A stretch of DNA of 64,000 nucleotides, taken from Streptomyces longhuiensis (lineage in GTDB: Bacteria > Actinomycetota > Actinomycetes > Streptomycetales > Streptomycetaceae). A program made the position numbers and the translations under genes. Location of the stretch: positions 1,364,001 through 1,428,000 of the forward strand of contig NZ_CP085173.1 of assembly GCF_020616555.1 (NCBI RefSeq). The letters are read 5' to 3'. The notes under the pieces are model-generated. The model saw nothing but the letters and a program-made list of their open reading frames with translations. It searched no databases and was not told the origin of the DNA. Positions 16,716 through 26,152 of this stretch are shown here, in pieces (position 1 is the stretch's first letter; the number at the start of each line of letters is the position of its first letter).

Positions 16716-16893
16716 TGAGGACGCGCGGACAGATACTCGGCCTCGCGCACTGCGGCCTGGAAGTCGTCGAGTTCCTGCACCGGGCCGGGCTGCCGGACGC
16801 GGAGATGCTGTTCGACGACTCGGCGTGGGTGAAGTGGCGCGGCGGCAGGGTCCACCCTTACGACGCGGCGTGGCCGGACCACCGAGGGGACTC
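16716..16893 (+). pseudogene. Coding-like fragment without its own stop
   Basis: One plus-strand frame has strong third-position GC and protein-like content (GLEVVEFLHRAGLPDAEML, then DDSAWVKWRGGRVHPYD). After about 16890 the frame loses this character and runs into the antisense of the GxGYxYP gene until a stop at 17221. It looks like a remnant of a small gene whose end was lost when the neighbouring gene arrived or shifted. No family was recognised, and chance cannot be excluded. Confidence 0.35.
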
Positions 16894-16902
16894 CCGACCG
16901 GC

Positions 16903-18921
16903 TCAGCCCTCCTGGCTTCCGGCCCGGTTCAGCAGATCGAAGAAGGCGTCACCGCGGACGATCTCGAACGGGTCCCCCAGCAGCTCGCCGAGCTCCGCGA
17001 CATCACTCGGGGTCCAGCTCCAGGCGTTCACGGCACCCGCGATGAACAGCGGTGAGCCGCCGTCCCAGTCCTTGATGTGCTTCAGCAGCCCGTCCCGGTA
17101 CTCGGCCGCCTTTCCCTGGGGGAAGAAGTTGCCGATCACCGGCAGCCCCGCGGGCCGGATCCGGAGATCCCCCGTCTCCCAGGACTGGATGATGCCGCGC
17201 AATTGCGTGTGGTCCCGGTAGGAGCGGACGACGCGCTCGTCGAACGGGACCCATCCGTCGCCGGCCGCGTTGCGGGGGTTGTACGCGTAGACGAGATCCA
17301 GGCCGGTGCGGCGCAGGAAGCGTCCGGTGAGTGCGGTGTACGCGTCGAGCGCCTTCTTGGGCCAGGAACCGGCATAGGTGTAGCCCGCGCCCGAGGGGCC
17401 CGCGATCAGCAGGTCGTTGCCGGTGGCGGTCTTCTGGTAGTACGCGAGGAGTGCGGGTCCGATGTCGGCGAGCAGGGGGCTGACCGTCCAGTTGACGGGG
17501 ACGGCGCCGCGCTTCGGGTCGTCCCAGATGTCACGCATGTGGCGCTGGCAGTACTGGACGTTGTCGCCCTCCCCGAACGTGAGGGTGAGGTAGACGCGGT
17601 TGCGGAGGGTGGACTTCTGCCGGGGCCGGATCTTGGCGGAGACCTTCGCCGGGACGCCGGCGTGCACGGTGCCGTTCATGTAGAAGTCGGCGGGCACGAC
17701 CTCTATGCCGTGCTGCGAGGCCCGGTCGACCCCACCCCATTCCCCCGCCACGTCGTTGGAGAACCAGCCGGCGTACGGGGTGGTGGGCTCGACGCGGCTG
17801 AAGATCTCGTCGAGGAGCTCGCCCGTCCCGCCGGACGGCGGCAGCCATACGACCATCGCGCGGCTCGCGACCGCGTAGTCCCGGAAGTACGGGAAGGGTT
17901 CGACGCGCGTGGGTGGCGTCGTCGTCGCGGTGACCAGGTACTGGTTCCACACGTCGACCTCGGCCACGAGTTCCCGGGTGCCTGCCGGCGCGGTGAACCG
18001 GTAGATGAAGTAACCGCCGCCGTCGCAGAACCGGTTGGCGTCCCCGCCCATCGAGGAGTTGACGCCGTCGAAGAGGTACGGGGTCTCGGCGTCCGTGCCG
18101 GGCGCGAAGGAGGCGACCACCTGCCCGTCCGCCTTCACCTTGACCGAGCCGACCGACGCGCCCCAGCCATCGTCTCCGTAGGAGTCCTGGAAGCGGAGGT
18201 GGACGCCGTCCTTGCCGGTGAGTTCCGCGCTCAGGTCGAAGGTGCGCACCTGCCGGTTCGACGAGTCGCGCACGCGCTCGGTCTCACGGGCGATTTCGCG
18301 CCACTGCACGCCGTCGGCCCGTACGGTCCTCGTCGGCGGCAGCCCGGCCAGAAGTGTGTGGGTGCAGCGCGGGAACAGGCGGTCCAACTGCCAGCGGTAC
18401 GTGGCGAGTACGTCGTCGGCGTCGAACCGGCCGCGCAGGTCGGCGACGGTGGCGAGGCCGTGGTCACGGGCGCGGTCCGCCGTGGCGGCGACGGCGTTCT
18501 CCAGGCCGGCGAGGGTCGTGGCGATGTTCACCGAGTCCGGGACGTCGGGGTCGTAGAGGACGGCTCCGCGCACGTCGTCGCGGTAGCGGCGCACGAGGTC
18601 GGTCGCGTGGTCGTGACGGGTGACGGTGGCACCGGTTCCGGGCAGCCAGCGCAGGTCCACGTCGCCGCTGTCGAAGTTGAAGTACAGGCGCGGGCGGCGG
18701 CGGTTGACGACACCCTGAAGGGTAGTCAGGAGCAGCTGGTCGTGGCCGTCCAAAGTGCTGACGTCCGCGACGTCGAGGTGGGTGGGGCGACCGAAGGACG
18801 GCAGGAGAGGGCGGGCGGCGGCGGATTCGGCGGCACCGGCCGGGTTCGGCAGGCCCACACCCAGCCCTCCCGCCGCGAGGGCCGCACCGCTTGCCTGGAG
18901 AAGGCTTCTTCGGGACACCAT
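16903..18921 (-). CDS. Exported GxGYxYP-family putative glycoside hydrolase
   Basis: This 672-residue protein starts with a Tat-type signal (SRRSLLQASGAALAAGGLG, cleavage probably after GAA). The C-terminal half has the family signature GAGYTYAGSWP, which defines the GxGYxYP putative glycoside hydrolases. A beta-sandwich-like insert lies in the middle (DGVHLRFQDSYGDDGWGASV). The family's substrate is not established. AAGGAG stands 12 bases before the ATG. The gene is divergent from the GH47 gene, with two LacI-type palindromes on its side of the gap, so it belongs to the same regulon. Confidence 0.85.
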   Translation of the reverse strand: MVSRRSLLQASGAALAAGGLGVGLPNPAGAAESAAARPLLPSFGRPTHLDVADVSTLDGHDQLLLTTLQGVVNRRRPRLYFNFDSGDVDLRWLPGTGATVTRHDHATDLVRRYRDDVRGAVLYDPDVPDSVNIATTLAGLENAVAATADRARDHGLATVADLRGRFDADDVLATYRWQLDRLFPRCTHTLLAGLPPTRTVRADGVQWREIARETERVRDSSNRQVRTFDLSAELTGKDGVHLRFQDSYGDDGWGASVGSVKVKADGQVVASFAPGTDAETPYLFDGVNSSMGGDANRFCDGGGYFIYRFTAPAGTRELVAEVDVWNQYLVTATTTPPTRVEPFPYFRDYAVASRAMVVWLPPSGGTGELLDEIFSRVEPTTPYAGWFSNDVAGEWGGVDRASQHGIEVVPADFYMNGTVHAGVPAKVSAKIRPRQKSTLRNRVYLTLTFGEGDNVQYCQRHMRDIWDDPKRGAVPVNWTVSPLLADIGPALLAYYQKTATGNDLLIAGPSGAGYTYAGSWPKKALDAYTALTGRFLRRTGLDLVYAYNPRNAAGDGWVPFDERVVRSYRDHTQLRGIIQSWETGDLRIRPAGLPVIGNFFPQGKAAEYRDGLLKHIKDWDGGSPLFIAGAVNAWSWTPSDVAELGELLGDPFEIVRGDAFFDLLNRAGSQEG

Positions 18922-18953
18922 CGGCGATCACTGCTCCTTGGGAGAAGTAGAGA

Positions 18954-18967
18954 TGACATCGTTGTCA
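18954..18967. promoter_or_regulatory. LacI-type operator copy 1
   Basis: TGACATCGTTGTCA lies 33 bases before the GxGYxYP start. It matches the locus consensus TTACAACGTTGTAA at 11 of 14 positions and is itself palindromic except at its centre. Confidence 0.55.
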
Positions 18968-19112
18968 CACGGCCGGTTGCACTCGATCGGAGGTTGCGGC
19001 GCCGTGGAGCATGACAACACGGGTGCGGCACCGTGTCCACCCATCCGTCAGGGCCTCATAGTCCAGGCGGAATTGGGCGCGACCGCACTCTTGCCTCTGG
19101 GCCACCCGGCCC

Positions 19113-19126
19113 ATATAACGTTGTAA
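19113..19126. promoter_or_regulatory. LacI-type operator copy 2
   Basis: ATATAACGTTGTAA lies in the divergent region, 192 bases before the GxGYxYP start and 212 before the GH47 start. Confidence 0.7.
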
Positions 19127-19276
19127 AGCACACGCGGTGAAGCACCGCCTCCGCACCTGCGGTCCGCGCGGCTGCGAGTCGAGGCCGCGAACAAGAGCGC
19201 CGAGCGCTACCTTCTCTGACAGCCCGTCAGCCCCCTGAGGCGCCTCCGTGTTCGGAAACAGCGCCCCCGTGACGGG

Positions 19277-19290
19277 TGACAACGTTATCA
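19277..19290. promoter_or_regulatory. LacI-type operator copy 3
   Basis: TGACAACGTTATCA, nearly perfectly symmetric, lies 48 bases before the GH47 ATG. Confidence 0.72.
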
Positions 19291-19337
19291 ATTGCCCCGG
19301 CAGCCCTGGACTGCCGGGCAGAAGGCGAGATCCCCGC

Positions 19338-20807
19338 ATGACTTCGACCTTCCCCTCCCCCTCCTCCCCCGACAGGAAAAGCCTCAGCCGCCGCGGTGTC
19401 CTCCGCGGCTCCGCCCTGATCGGCGCCACCGCCGCGGCCTCCGGGCTGCTCGGCTCCCCGCTCGCCGGAGCGGCCACGAGGCCCGCCGCAAGTCCGGGCG
19501 GCCGCCATCTGCCCCCGGCGGACCGCGCGAAGGCGGCCCAGGTGCGCGCCGAGTTCCTCCACGGCTGGAACGGCTACAAGAAGGCCGCCTGGGGGCACGA
19601 CGAGGTCAAGCCGGTGTCCGGCACGAGCAGCGAGTTCTTCGTCCCGGGCCGTCCCGTCGCGCTGTCGGTGATCGAGGCGCTGGACACGCTCTACGTGATG
19701 GAGCTCGACGACGAGCTGAAGTCGAGCTGCGACTACCTGGAGAAGCATCTCGACCTCGACATCGACGGCGACTTCCATGTCTTCGAGGCGATCATCCGCG
19801 TGGTCGGCGGCTTGCTGTCCGGCTATCTGGTGACCCGCAGGCCGAAGCTCCTGGAGCTGACCCGAGAGGCGGCGGACCGGCTGCTCCCGGCGTTCACGAA
19901 GTCGCCGACCGGCATTCCGTACACGCAGGTCAACATGCGTACCGGTGCCGTCTCGGGGAACACGCCGCCGCTCGCCGAAGTGGGCACGAACATCCTCGAG
20001 TTCGGGATGCTGTCCCAGCTGACGGGCGATCAGAAGTACTACCGGGCAGCGAAGAAGGCCTATCGCGAGACGATGCGACGGATCTCTCCGCTCGGCCTGC
20101 TCGGTACGTCGCTGAACGTCGAGACCGGGAAGTGGGCCGACGGGACCGACACGGCTCCGAACCCGCCCGTGGACTCGTTCTACGAGTACCTGTGGGGCGG
20201 CTGGGAGCTGTTCGGTGACCGGGACCTGCTCAACTGGTACCGCGAGACCACGCGCGCGATCCTGCGGCGCCAGTCGGTGACCGTAGACGGTCATCTGTGG
20301 TTCCGCCAGGTCGACATGAACACCGGAAAGACCACCGGGACTCGCGCCTCGGAGCTCGCCTCTTTCTACGGCGGCCTCCTCGCGATGGGCGGCGACCAGG
20401 CGCAGGGCGAGGCGTACCAGCGGTCCTGGTCTGCGGTGATGCAGCGCTACGCCGTCCTGCCCGAAGAGATCGACTACACCGACTTCTCGGCGACGCAGAA
20501 GGGCAATCAGCTCAGGCCGGAGTACGTGAACTCGGCGTTCAACCTCTTCCAGCTGAACGGCCGGCAGGAGTGGCGCGACACCGCGTGGACGTACTTCCAG
20601 GGGATGAAGAACCTGCGCGTCGACGGGGGTTACACCATCGCGTCGGACGTGACCGTCTCGCCGATGGCGCTCGGAGACCTGACTCCCGCGTACTGGTTCG
20701 CCGAGAACATGAAGTACCTCTACCTCATCTTCGCCGCCGCCCCGCGCTACGACTACGGGACCGGCTATCTCTCGACCGAGGGCAAGCTGCTGCGCGGCGT
20801 GCGCTGA
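19338..20807 (+). CDS. Exported GH47 alpha-mannosidase-like enzyme
   Basis: This 489-residue protein has a Tat-type signal (LSRRGVLRGSALIGATAAA) and one glycoside hydrolase family 47 domain. The family landmarks are in order: WNGYKKAAWGHDEVKPVS, IEALDTLYVMEL, HVFEAIIRVVGGLLSGY with the acid Glu150, DSFYEYL with Asp279, LRPEYVNSAF with Glu395, and a C-terminal LSTEG with the calcium-binding Thr480. All residues expected for catalysis in class I alpha-1,2-mannosidases are thus present. The enzyme cleaves alpha-1,2-linked mannose in eukaryotes; bacterial members are rarer. It is exported and preceded by LacI-type operator copy 3. Confidence 0.92.
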   Translation: MTSTFPSPSSPDRKSLSRRGVLRGSALIGATAAASGLLGSPLAGAATRPAASPGGRHLPPADRAKAAQVRAEFLHGWNGYKKAAWGHDEVKPVSGTSSEFFVPGRPVALSVIEALDTLYVMELDDELKSSCDYLEKHLDLDIDGDFHVFEAIIRVVGGLLSGYLVTRRPKLLELTREAADRLLPAFTKSPTGIPYTQVNMRTGAVSGNTPPLAEVGTNILEFGMLSQLTGDQKYYRAAKKAYRETMRRISPLGLLGTSLNVETGKWADGTDTAPNPPVDSFYEYLWGGWELFGDRDLLNWYRETTRAILRRQSVTVDGHLWFRQVDMNTGKTTGTRASELASFYGGLLAMGGDQAQGEAYQRSWSAVMQRYAVLPEEIDYTDFSATQKGNQLRPEYVNSAFNLFQLNGRQEWRDTAWTYFQGMKNLRVDGGYTIASDVTVSPMALGDLTPAYWFAENMKYLYLIFAAAPRYDYGTGYLSTEGKLLRGVR

Positions 20808-20900
20808 GCACGGCCATCCCCTCGCGGTCACCGAGGGTCGTCTTGTCATGACCCTGGACAGCGCACCTGAGGGCGTGCTGTCATGCCAACTGCCCGTTCC

Positions 20901-20914
20901 TTCCAACGTTGTAC
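20901..20914. promoter_or_regulatory. LacI-type operator copy 4
   Basis: TTCCAACGTTGTAC lies 46 bases before the GTG of the GH2 gene, in the 153-base gap after the GH47 gene. Confidence 0.68.
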
Positions 20915-20960
20915 AGATGCAGGCAACGAGCCGCCCCCCTTCCTCAGTCAAGGAGGATTC

Positions 20961-23564
20961 GTGCGCACCAAACGACTCAGAGGCCGACTGGCCATGCTGC
21001 TGGCCGCGGGACTGGGCCTCGCGGCACTCACCGTGTCGCCGTCGGCGACAGCGGCCGACGACCCGGTCGAACCCCACGGCCTGAAGGGCGAGTACTACAC
21101 CCAGTCCGCCTCCGGAGCCTTCGACTTCGCCGAGCTCAAGGCCACCGGCTTCGACCCGAAACTCGACTTCGACACCCTCGAGCCGCGGCTGCGGACGGCC
21201 ACCGGCCAGGCCGACGACGCCAGTGTGCGCTGGACGGGCAAGGTCGTACCGGAGAAGACCGGCGCGACAACGTTTTCCATCACCGGCGACAACGGCTTCC
21301 GGCTCTGGGTCGACGGCAAGCTCGCCATCGACCACTGGGTCGACGACTGGGACAAGGAACAGACCTCCCAGCCCGTCGAGTTGACGGCCGGCAAGGCGTA
21401 CGACATCAAGGTCGAGTACTTCGAGCACTTCGGCGGCTCGAACCTCCATCTGCGCTGGACCGAGCCGGGCGAGAGCAAGGAGGCGATCCCCTCCTCCGCC
21501 TTCCGGCTCCCCGACGGCTGGGACTACGACGGGGCGATATCCACGACCGTCCTCAAGGACGGCCGTACCCTCAAGCTCGACTTCGCGCAGTCCCTCGCGG
21601 CCCCGCCGGCCGGCCTCGCGGATCACCTCCAGGCCGTGATCGGCGGCGCCCAGTGGCCGCTGTCCTCGATCAAGGCAGACCCGGCCGACCCCCGCACCCT
21701 GCTCGTCGGGCTCAAGGAGCCGGTCGTGGGCAAGAAGGGCGGCGGCGCGTCCGGCCAGGCCGATGTCACGTACGACGGCAAGGGCGGGCTGACCAGCACC
21801 GGCGAGAAGGCCGTCGGCCAGTTCTGGAGCAGCGGCCCGAACGACTCCGAGTACGAGCTGCGCACCAAGTGGGCCGACGAGGTGGGGCCGAAGAACGCCC
21901 TCCCCGAGTACCCGCGCCCGCAGCTCACCCGGGACGCCTGGCAGAACCTCAACGGCGAGTGGCAGTTCGCCGCGGCGAAGTCCGGTGACAAGCCGCCGGT
22001 CGGCAAGCAGCTCGGCGAGAAGATCCTCGTGCCCTACCCGGTCGAGTCACAGCTCTCCGGCATCGAGCGCCACGAGGACCGCATGTGGTACCGCCGCACG
22101 TTCACGGTCCCCAAGGGCTGGAAGGTCGGCGACGGCAAGCGCCTCCAGCTGAACTTCGGCGCCGTCGACTGGCAGTCCGAGGTGTACGTCAACGGCAAGA
22201 AGGTCGCCGACCACAAGGGCGGCTACGACAAGTTCAGCGCCGACATCACGGACGCGCTGAAGCCGGGGCGCACCCAGGAGCTGATCGTCGGCGTCTACGA
22301 CCCGACGGACGCGCAGGGCGGCGAGAACCCGCCGGTCGGTAAGCAGCGCCTCGACCCGAGCGGCATCTGGTACACCCCCTCCTCCGGCATCTGGCAGACC
22401 GTGTGGATGGAGCCGGTCGCGGCCGACCACGCCGCCGACCTCAAGATCACCCCGGACGTCAAGGCGGGCCAGGCCACCGTCGAGGCCAAGGGCGTACGGG
22501 ACGGCGTGCCGGTCACGGCGACGGCGTACGACGGCAAGCGCAGGGTCGCCACGGCGAGCGGGGTCACCGGCGCGCCGCTGACCCTGAAGATCGACAAGGC
22601 GCATCTGTGGTCGCCCGACGACCCGTTCCTCTACAACCTCAAGGTGAACGTCGGCAAGGACAGCGTCGGCAGCTACTTCGGGATGCGCTCCATCTCCGTG
22701 GAGAAGGTGAACGGCACGCCGCGCACCCTTCTCAACGGCAAGCCCGTCTTCATGATGGCCACGCTCGACCAGGGTTTCTGGCCCGACGGGCTGCACACCG
22801 CGCCGACGGACGAGGCGCTGGCCTACGACCTGAAGATGCACAAGCAGATGGGCTTCAACTCGGTCCGCAAGCACATCAAGGTCGAGCCCGACCGCTGGTT
22901 CTACTGGGCGGACAAGCTGGGTCTGATGGTGTGGCAGGACATGCCGGCCATGAGCGCGGCGCCGGACACGGCCGCGCGCGCCGAGTACGAGCGCGAGATG
23001 AAGACGATGATCGACCAGCACAGCAGCCACCCCTCGGTGGTCATGTGGGTCACCTTCAACGAGGGCTGGGGCCAGTACGACGTGGGCCGCATCGCCGAGC
23101 AGGCCAAGGCCTGGGACCCGACGCGGCTGGTCAACAACATGTCGGGCCTCAACCTCGGGGCGGACGGCGGAACCGGCGACATCATGGACGAGCACGGCTA
23201 CCCGAGCCCGGCCCTGCCGCCGCATCCCGACGGCAAGCGCGCCCTGGTCAGCGGCGAGTACGGCGGCCTCGGCCTCGCGGTACCCGGTCACGCGTGGGCT
23301 GTGCAGCAGTCGTACGTGGACGTCGACCCGGCGAAGTACACGGACGACTACCTCGCACGGCTCGCCGAGGTGCACAAGCTGGCCTGCCAGGGCAGCAACG
23401 GCGCCGTGTACACGCAGATCTCGGACGTCGAGGGTGAGCTCAACGGCCTGGTGACGTACGACCGCAAGATCGTCAAGCCGGATGTGAAGCGGGTGAAGGC
23501 GGCGCAGGACGCGCTGATCCGCGACGCCTCGCAGGCGACCGTGGCCGGCTGCTCCGGCAGCTGA
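20961..23564 (+). CDS. Exported PA14-GH2 glycoside hydrolase
   Basis: This 867-residue protein starts at GTG behind AAGGAGGA. A Sec-type signal covers residues 1-32 (MLLAAGLGLAALTVSPSATA). A PA14 domain at about 37-180 (LKGEYYTQSASGAFDF; FRLWVDGKLAIDHWVDDW) is likely a sugar-binding module. It is followed by the GH2 sugar-binding, immunoglobulin-like and TIM-barrel domains. The acid/base Glu701 is in TFNEGWG and the likely nucleophile Glu766 in SGEYGG. GH2 includes beta-galactosidases, beta-mannosidases, beta-glucuronidases and arabinosidases, and the exact activity is not readable. It belongs to the LacI-controlled locus and a perfect hairpin follows it. Confidence 0.9.
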   Translation: MRTKRLRGRLAMLLAAGLGLAALTVSPSATAADDPVEPHGLKGEYYTQSASGAFDFAELKATGFDPKLDFDTLEPRLRTATGQADDASVRWTGKVVPEKTGATTFSITGDNGFRLWVDGKLAIDHWVDDWDKEQTSQPVELTAGKAYDIKVEYFEHFGGSNLHLRWTEPGESKEAIPSSAFRLPDGWDYDGAISTTVLKDGRTLKLDFAQSLAAPPAGLADHLQAVIGGAQWPLSSIKADPADPRTLLVGLKEPVVGKKGGGASGQADVTYDGKGGLTSTGEKAVGQFWSSGPNDSEYELRTKWADEVGPKNALPEYPRPQLTRDAWQNLNGEWQFAAAKSGDKPPVGKQLGEKILVPYPVESQLSGIERHEDRMWYRRTFTVPKGWKVGDGKRLQLNFGAVDWQSEVYVNGKKVADHKGGYDKFSADITDALKPGRTQELIVGVYDPTDAQGGENPPVGKQRLDPSGIWYTPSSGIWQTVWMEPVAADHAADLKITPDVKAGQATVEAKGVRDGVPVTATAYDGKRRVATASGVTGAPLTLKIDKAHLWSPDDPFLYNLKVNVGKDSVGSYFGMRSISVEKVNGTPRTLLNGKPVFMMATLDQGFWPDGLHTAPTDEALAYDLKMHKQMGFNSVRKHIKVEPDRWFYWADKLGLMVWQDMPAMSAAPDTAARAEYEREMKTMIDQHSSHPSVVMWVTFNEGWGQYDVGRIAEQAKAWDPTRLVNNMSGLNLGADGGTGDIMDEHGYPSPALPPHPDGKRALVSGEYGGLGLAVPGHAWAVQQSYVDVDPAKYTDDYLARLAEVHKLACQGSNGAVYTQISDVEGELNGLVTYDRKIVKPDVKRVKAAQDALIRDASQATVAGCSGS

Positions 23565-23581
23565 GCACGGTCCGGCATGTG

Positions 23582-23628
23582 CCCGGTCCCCCTTCCGCGC
23601 TCCGTCAGGGCGCGGAAGGGGGACCGGG
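23582..23628 (+). terminator. Perfect 19-base-pair hairpin after the GH2 gene
   Basis: CCCGGTCCCCCTTCCGCGC and its exact complement enclose a 9-base loop, 17 bases after the GH2 stop. There is no T tract. It separates the GH2 gene from the GH127 gene. Confidence 0.75.
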
Positions 23629-23706
23629 GCGCGGCTCGCCCTTCTTGCGCGAGCGCGGCCGGCCCTTCTCATCCCCCTCCCCGTACCCCCGAACAGGAGC
23701 ATCCGC

Positions 23707-26106
23707 ATGCCTGTCAGCAGACGCGCTCTTCTCGGTGCCGGCGCCCTGGGCCTGGGCGCCGCGGCCCTCGGCGGCCCGTTCGCCACGTCCGCGGCGGCGG
23801 CTTCACGCCCGTCGGCCGGCACGCTGCTCCCGGACGCGTTCCGGAAGCTTCCCTCCGGCAGTGTCACCGCCCGCGGCTGGCTCGCCGGACAGCTGAAGCT
23901 CCAGCTCGACGGGCTGTGCGGCCGGTACGAGGACCTCTCGCACTTCCTGGACTTCGACAACACCGGCTGGGTGCACCCCGAGCGGGGCGCATGGGAGGAA
24001 CTGCCGTACTGGCTGCGCGGCTACGTCCCGCTCGCCGTCGCCACCGGTGACGAGCATGCCCTCGCCCGTTCGCGCGAGTGGATCGACGCGATCCTCGCCA
24101 CACAGGAGAGCGACGGCTTCTTCGGCCCGCGCGCGCTGCGTACGTCACTCAACGGCGGTCCGGACTTCTGGCCGTTCCTGCCGCTGCTGATGGCGCTGCG
24201 GACCTACGAGGAGTACACGCGCGACCGGCGCGTCGTCCCGTTCGTCACGCGCTTCCTGCGCTTCATGAACGCGCAGGGGGCCGGAGCCTTCAACTCCAGC
24301 TGGGTTTCCTTCCGTTGGGGCGACGGGCTCGACATCGTGGTGTGGCTGTACCGCCGTACCGGGGAGAAGTTCCTCCTCGATCTGGCGGGCAAGATGCACA
24401 CCCTCGGGGCTGACTGGACGGGCGGCACGCCCTCGCGCCACAACGTGAACATCGCCCAGGGATTCCGTGAGCCGGCACAGTACGCACAGCTCACCGGCTC
24501 GGCCGACCTGACCCGGGCCACCTACCGCGGTTACGACGCCGTGATGGGTGCGTACGGCCAGTTCCCCGGCGGCGGCATGGCGGGCGACGAGAACTACCGT
24601 CCCGGCTTCGGCGACCCCCGTCAGGGCTTCGAGACCTGCGGCATCGTCGAATTCATGGCCAGCCATGAACTGCTCACCCGCATCACCGGTGACCCGGTGT
24701 GGGCGGACCGCTGCGAGGAACTCGCGTTCAACATGCTGCCCGCGGCACTCGACCCGCAGGGCAAGTCGCTGCACTACGTCACCAGCGCCAACAGCATCGA
24801 CCTGGACAACACCCCGAAGACACAGGGGCAGTTCCAGAACGGCTTCGCCATGCAGTCCTTGCAGCCCGGCGTCGACCAGTACCGCTGCTGCCCGCACAAC
24901 TACGGCATGGGCTGGCCCTACTTCAGCGAGGAGCTGTGGCTCGCGACGCCCGGCGACGGCCTCGCCGCCGCCATGTACGCCCCGTGCACGGTCCGTACGC
25001 GGGTCGCCGGCGGCACCGAGGTGACCATCGTCGAGGAGACCGGCTACCCCTTCACCGAGACGGTCGAGTTCAGGCTCTCCACCCCGAAGCCGGTGCGTTT
25101 CCCGCTCCAGCTGCGTATCCCGGGGTGGTGCCGCGGGCCCGAGCTCCTCGTCAACGGCAAGCGCACGTCGGCGAAGGACGGTCCGGCCTGGGCCGAGGTG
25201 GAGCGCACCTGGCACGACGGGGACGTGGTGACGCTGCGCCTGCCGCAGCGCACCTCCGTACGCCACTGGCCCGACAACCACGACGCCGTCAGCGTCGACC
25301 ACGGACCGCTCACCTACTCCCTGAAGATCGGCGAGCAGTACGAACGCTATGCGGGCGACGACACGTTCCCCCACTACGAGGTGCACGCGACCTCCGCCTG
25401 GAACTACGGTCTGTCGCCCGACGCCGGGCTCTCGTTCCGGCGCGACGACGGGCCGGTCGGGGACAACCCGTTCACCCACGGGACGACACCGGTGCACATC
25501 ACCGCGCGCGCCCGTCGCATCGAGGAGTGGGTCGCCGACGACGAGCACGTCGTCGCGCCCCTGCAGAGCGGACCGGCCCGCAGTGACGCCCCCGTCGAGA
25601 CCGTGACACTCGTCCCGATGGGCGCGGCCCGGCTGCGGATCACGGCGTTTCCCCAGGCCTCGCCCGACGGCAGGGCATGGACGCCGGAGCCCGCGTTCCG
25701 GCGCATCGCCAACAAGCACAGCGGGAAGGTTCTGGCGGTCGACGGCATGTCCACGGAGAACAGCGCCCGCGTCGTCCAGTTCGCCAACTCCGGCACGGGC
25801 GACCACGCGTGGCAGCTCGTCGACAAGGGTGACGGCTGGCATCTGATCCGCAACGGCCAGAGCGGCAAGGTCCTCGGGGTCGACGGGATGTCCACGGCGG
25901 ACAGCGCACACGTCGTCCAGTACGAGGACAACGGCACCGCCGACCACCTGTGGGCGCTCGTCGACAGCGGCGACGGGTGGTACCGGATCCGCAACAAGAA
26001 CAGCGGCAAGGTCCTCGGCGTGGACGGGATGTCGACGGCGGACAGCGCGCAGGTCGTCCAGTTCAACGACAACGGGACGGACGACCACTTGTGGCGGCTG
26101 CTCTGA
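23707..26106 (+). CDS. Exported GH127-type beta-L-arabinofuranosidase with ricin-like lectin
   Basis: This 799-residue protein has a Tat-type signal (SRRALLGAGALGLGAAALGG). Residues about 45-640 form a GH127/DUF1680-type domain. The zinc-site motif FETCGIVEF (Glu309, Cys311) and the CC pair of RCCPHN (Cys394, Cys395) match the cysteine-nucleophile arrangement of beta-L-arabinofuranosidase HypBA1. An upstream Glu in GDENYRPG fits the acid/base. Residues about 665-799 hold three similar repeats with SGKVLGVDGMSTADSA motifs and an HLW element, a ricin-type beta-trefoil for sugar binding. AGGAG stands 7 bases before the ATG. No LacI-type operator was seen directly upstream. Other GH127-clan activities remain possible. 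Confidence 0.9.
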   Translation: MPVSRRALLGAGALGLGAAALGGPFATSAAAASRPSAGTLLPDAFRKLPSGSVTARGWLAGQLKLQLDGLCGRYEDLSHFLDFDNTGWVHPERGAWEELPYWLRGYVPLAVATGDEHALARSREWIDAILATQESDGFFGPRALRTSLNGGPDFWPFLPLLMALRTYEEYTRDRRVVPFVTRFLRFMNAQGAGAFNSSWVSFRWGDGLDIVVWLYRRTGEKFLLDLAGKMHTLGADWTGGTPSRHNVNIAQGFREPAQYAQLTGSADLTRATYRGYDAVMGAYGQFPGGGMAGDENYRPGFGDPRQGFETCGIVEFMASHELLTRITGDPVWADRCEELAFNMLPAALDPQGKSLHYVTSANSIDLDNTPKTQGQFQNGFAMQSLQPGVDQYRCCPHNYGMGWPYFSEELWLATPGDGLAAAMYAPCTVRTRVAGGTEVTIVEETGYPFTETVEFRLSTPKPVRFPLQLRIPGWCRGPELLVNGKRTSAKDGPAWAEVERTWHDGDVVTLRLPQRTSVRHWPDNHDAVSVDHGPLTYSLKIGEQYERYAGDDTFPHYEVHATSAWNYGLSPDAGLSFRRDDGPVGDNPFTHGTTPVHITARARRIEEWVADDEHVVAPLQSGPARSDAPVETVTLVPMGAARLRITAFPQASPDGRAWTPEPAFRRIANKHSGKVLAVDGMSTENSARVVQFANSGTGDHAWQLVDKGDGWHLIRNGQSGKVLGVDGMSTADSAHVVQYEDNGTADHLWALVDSGDGWYRIRNKNSGKVLGVDGMSTADSAQVVQFNDNGTDDHLWRLL

Positions 26107-26152
26107 CGTCGTGACCGTTCGTGGCGCGCCGGGGGTATCCGCGGCGCGCCAC

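Noticed and set aside
21265..21278. Further LacI-type operator CGACAACGTTTTCC inside the GH2 gene
   Set aside because: It has only one good half, lies within coding sequence, and is explained by the codons.
19227..21626. Long minus-strand open frame of about 799 codons opposite the GH47 and GH2 genes
   Set aside because: It lies antisense to two genes with clear catalytic motifs, has no recognisable domain, and is the mirror effect of high GC at third positions.
22047..23963. Minus-strand open frame of about 638 codons opposite the GH2 gene
   Set aside because: Antisense shadow with no family resemblance.
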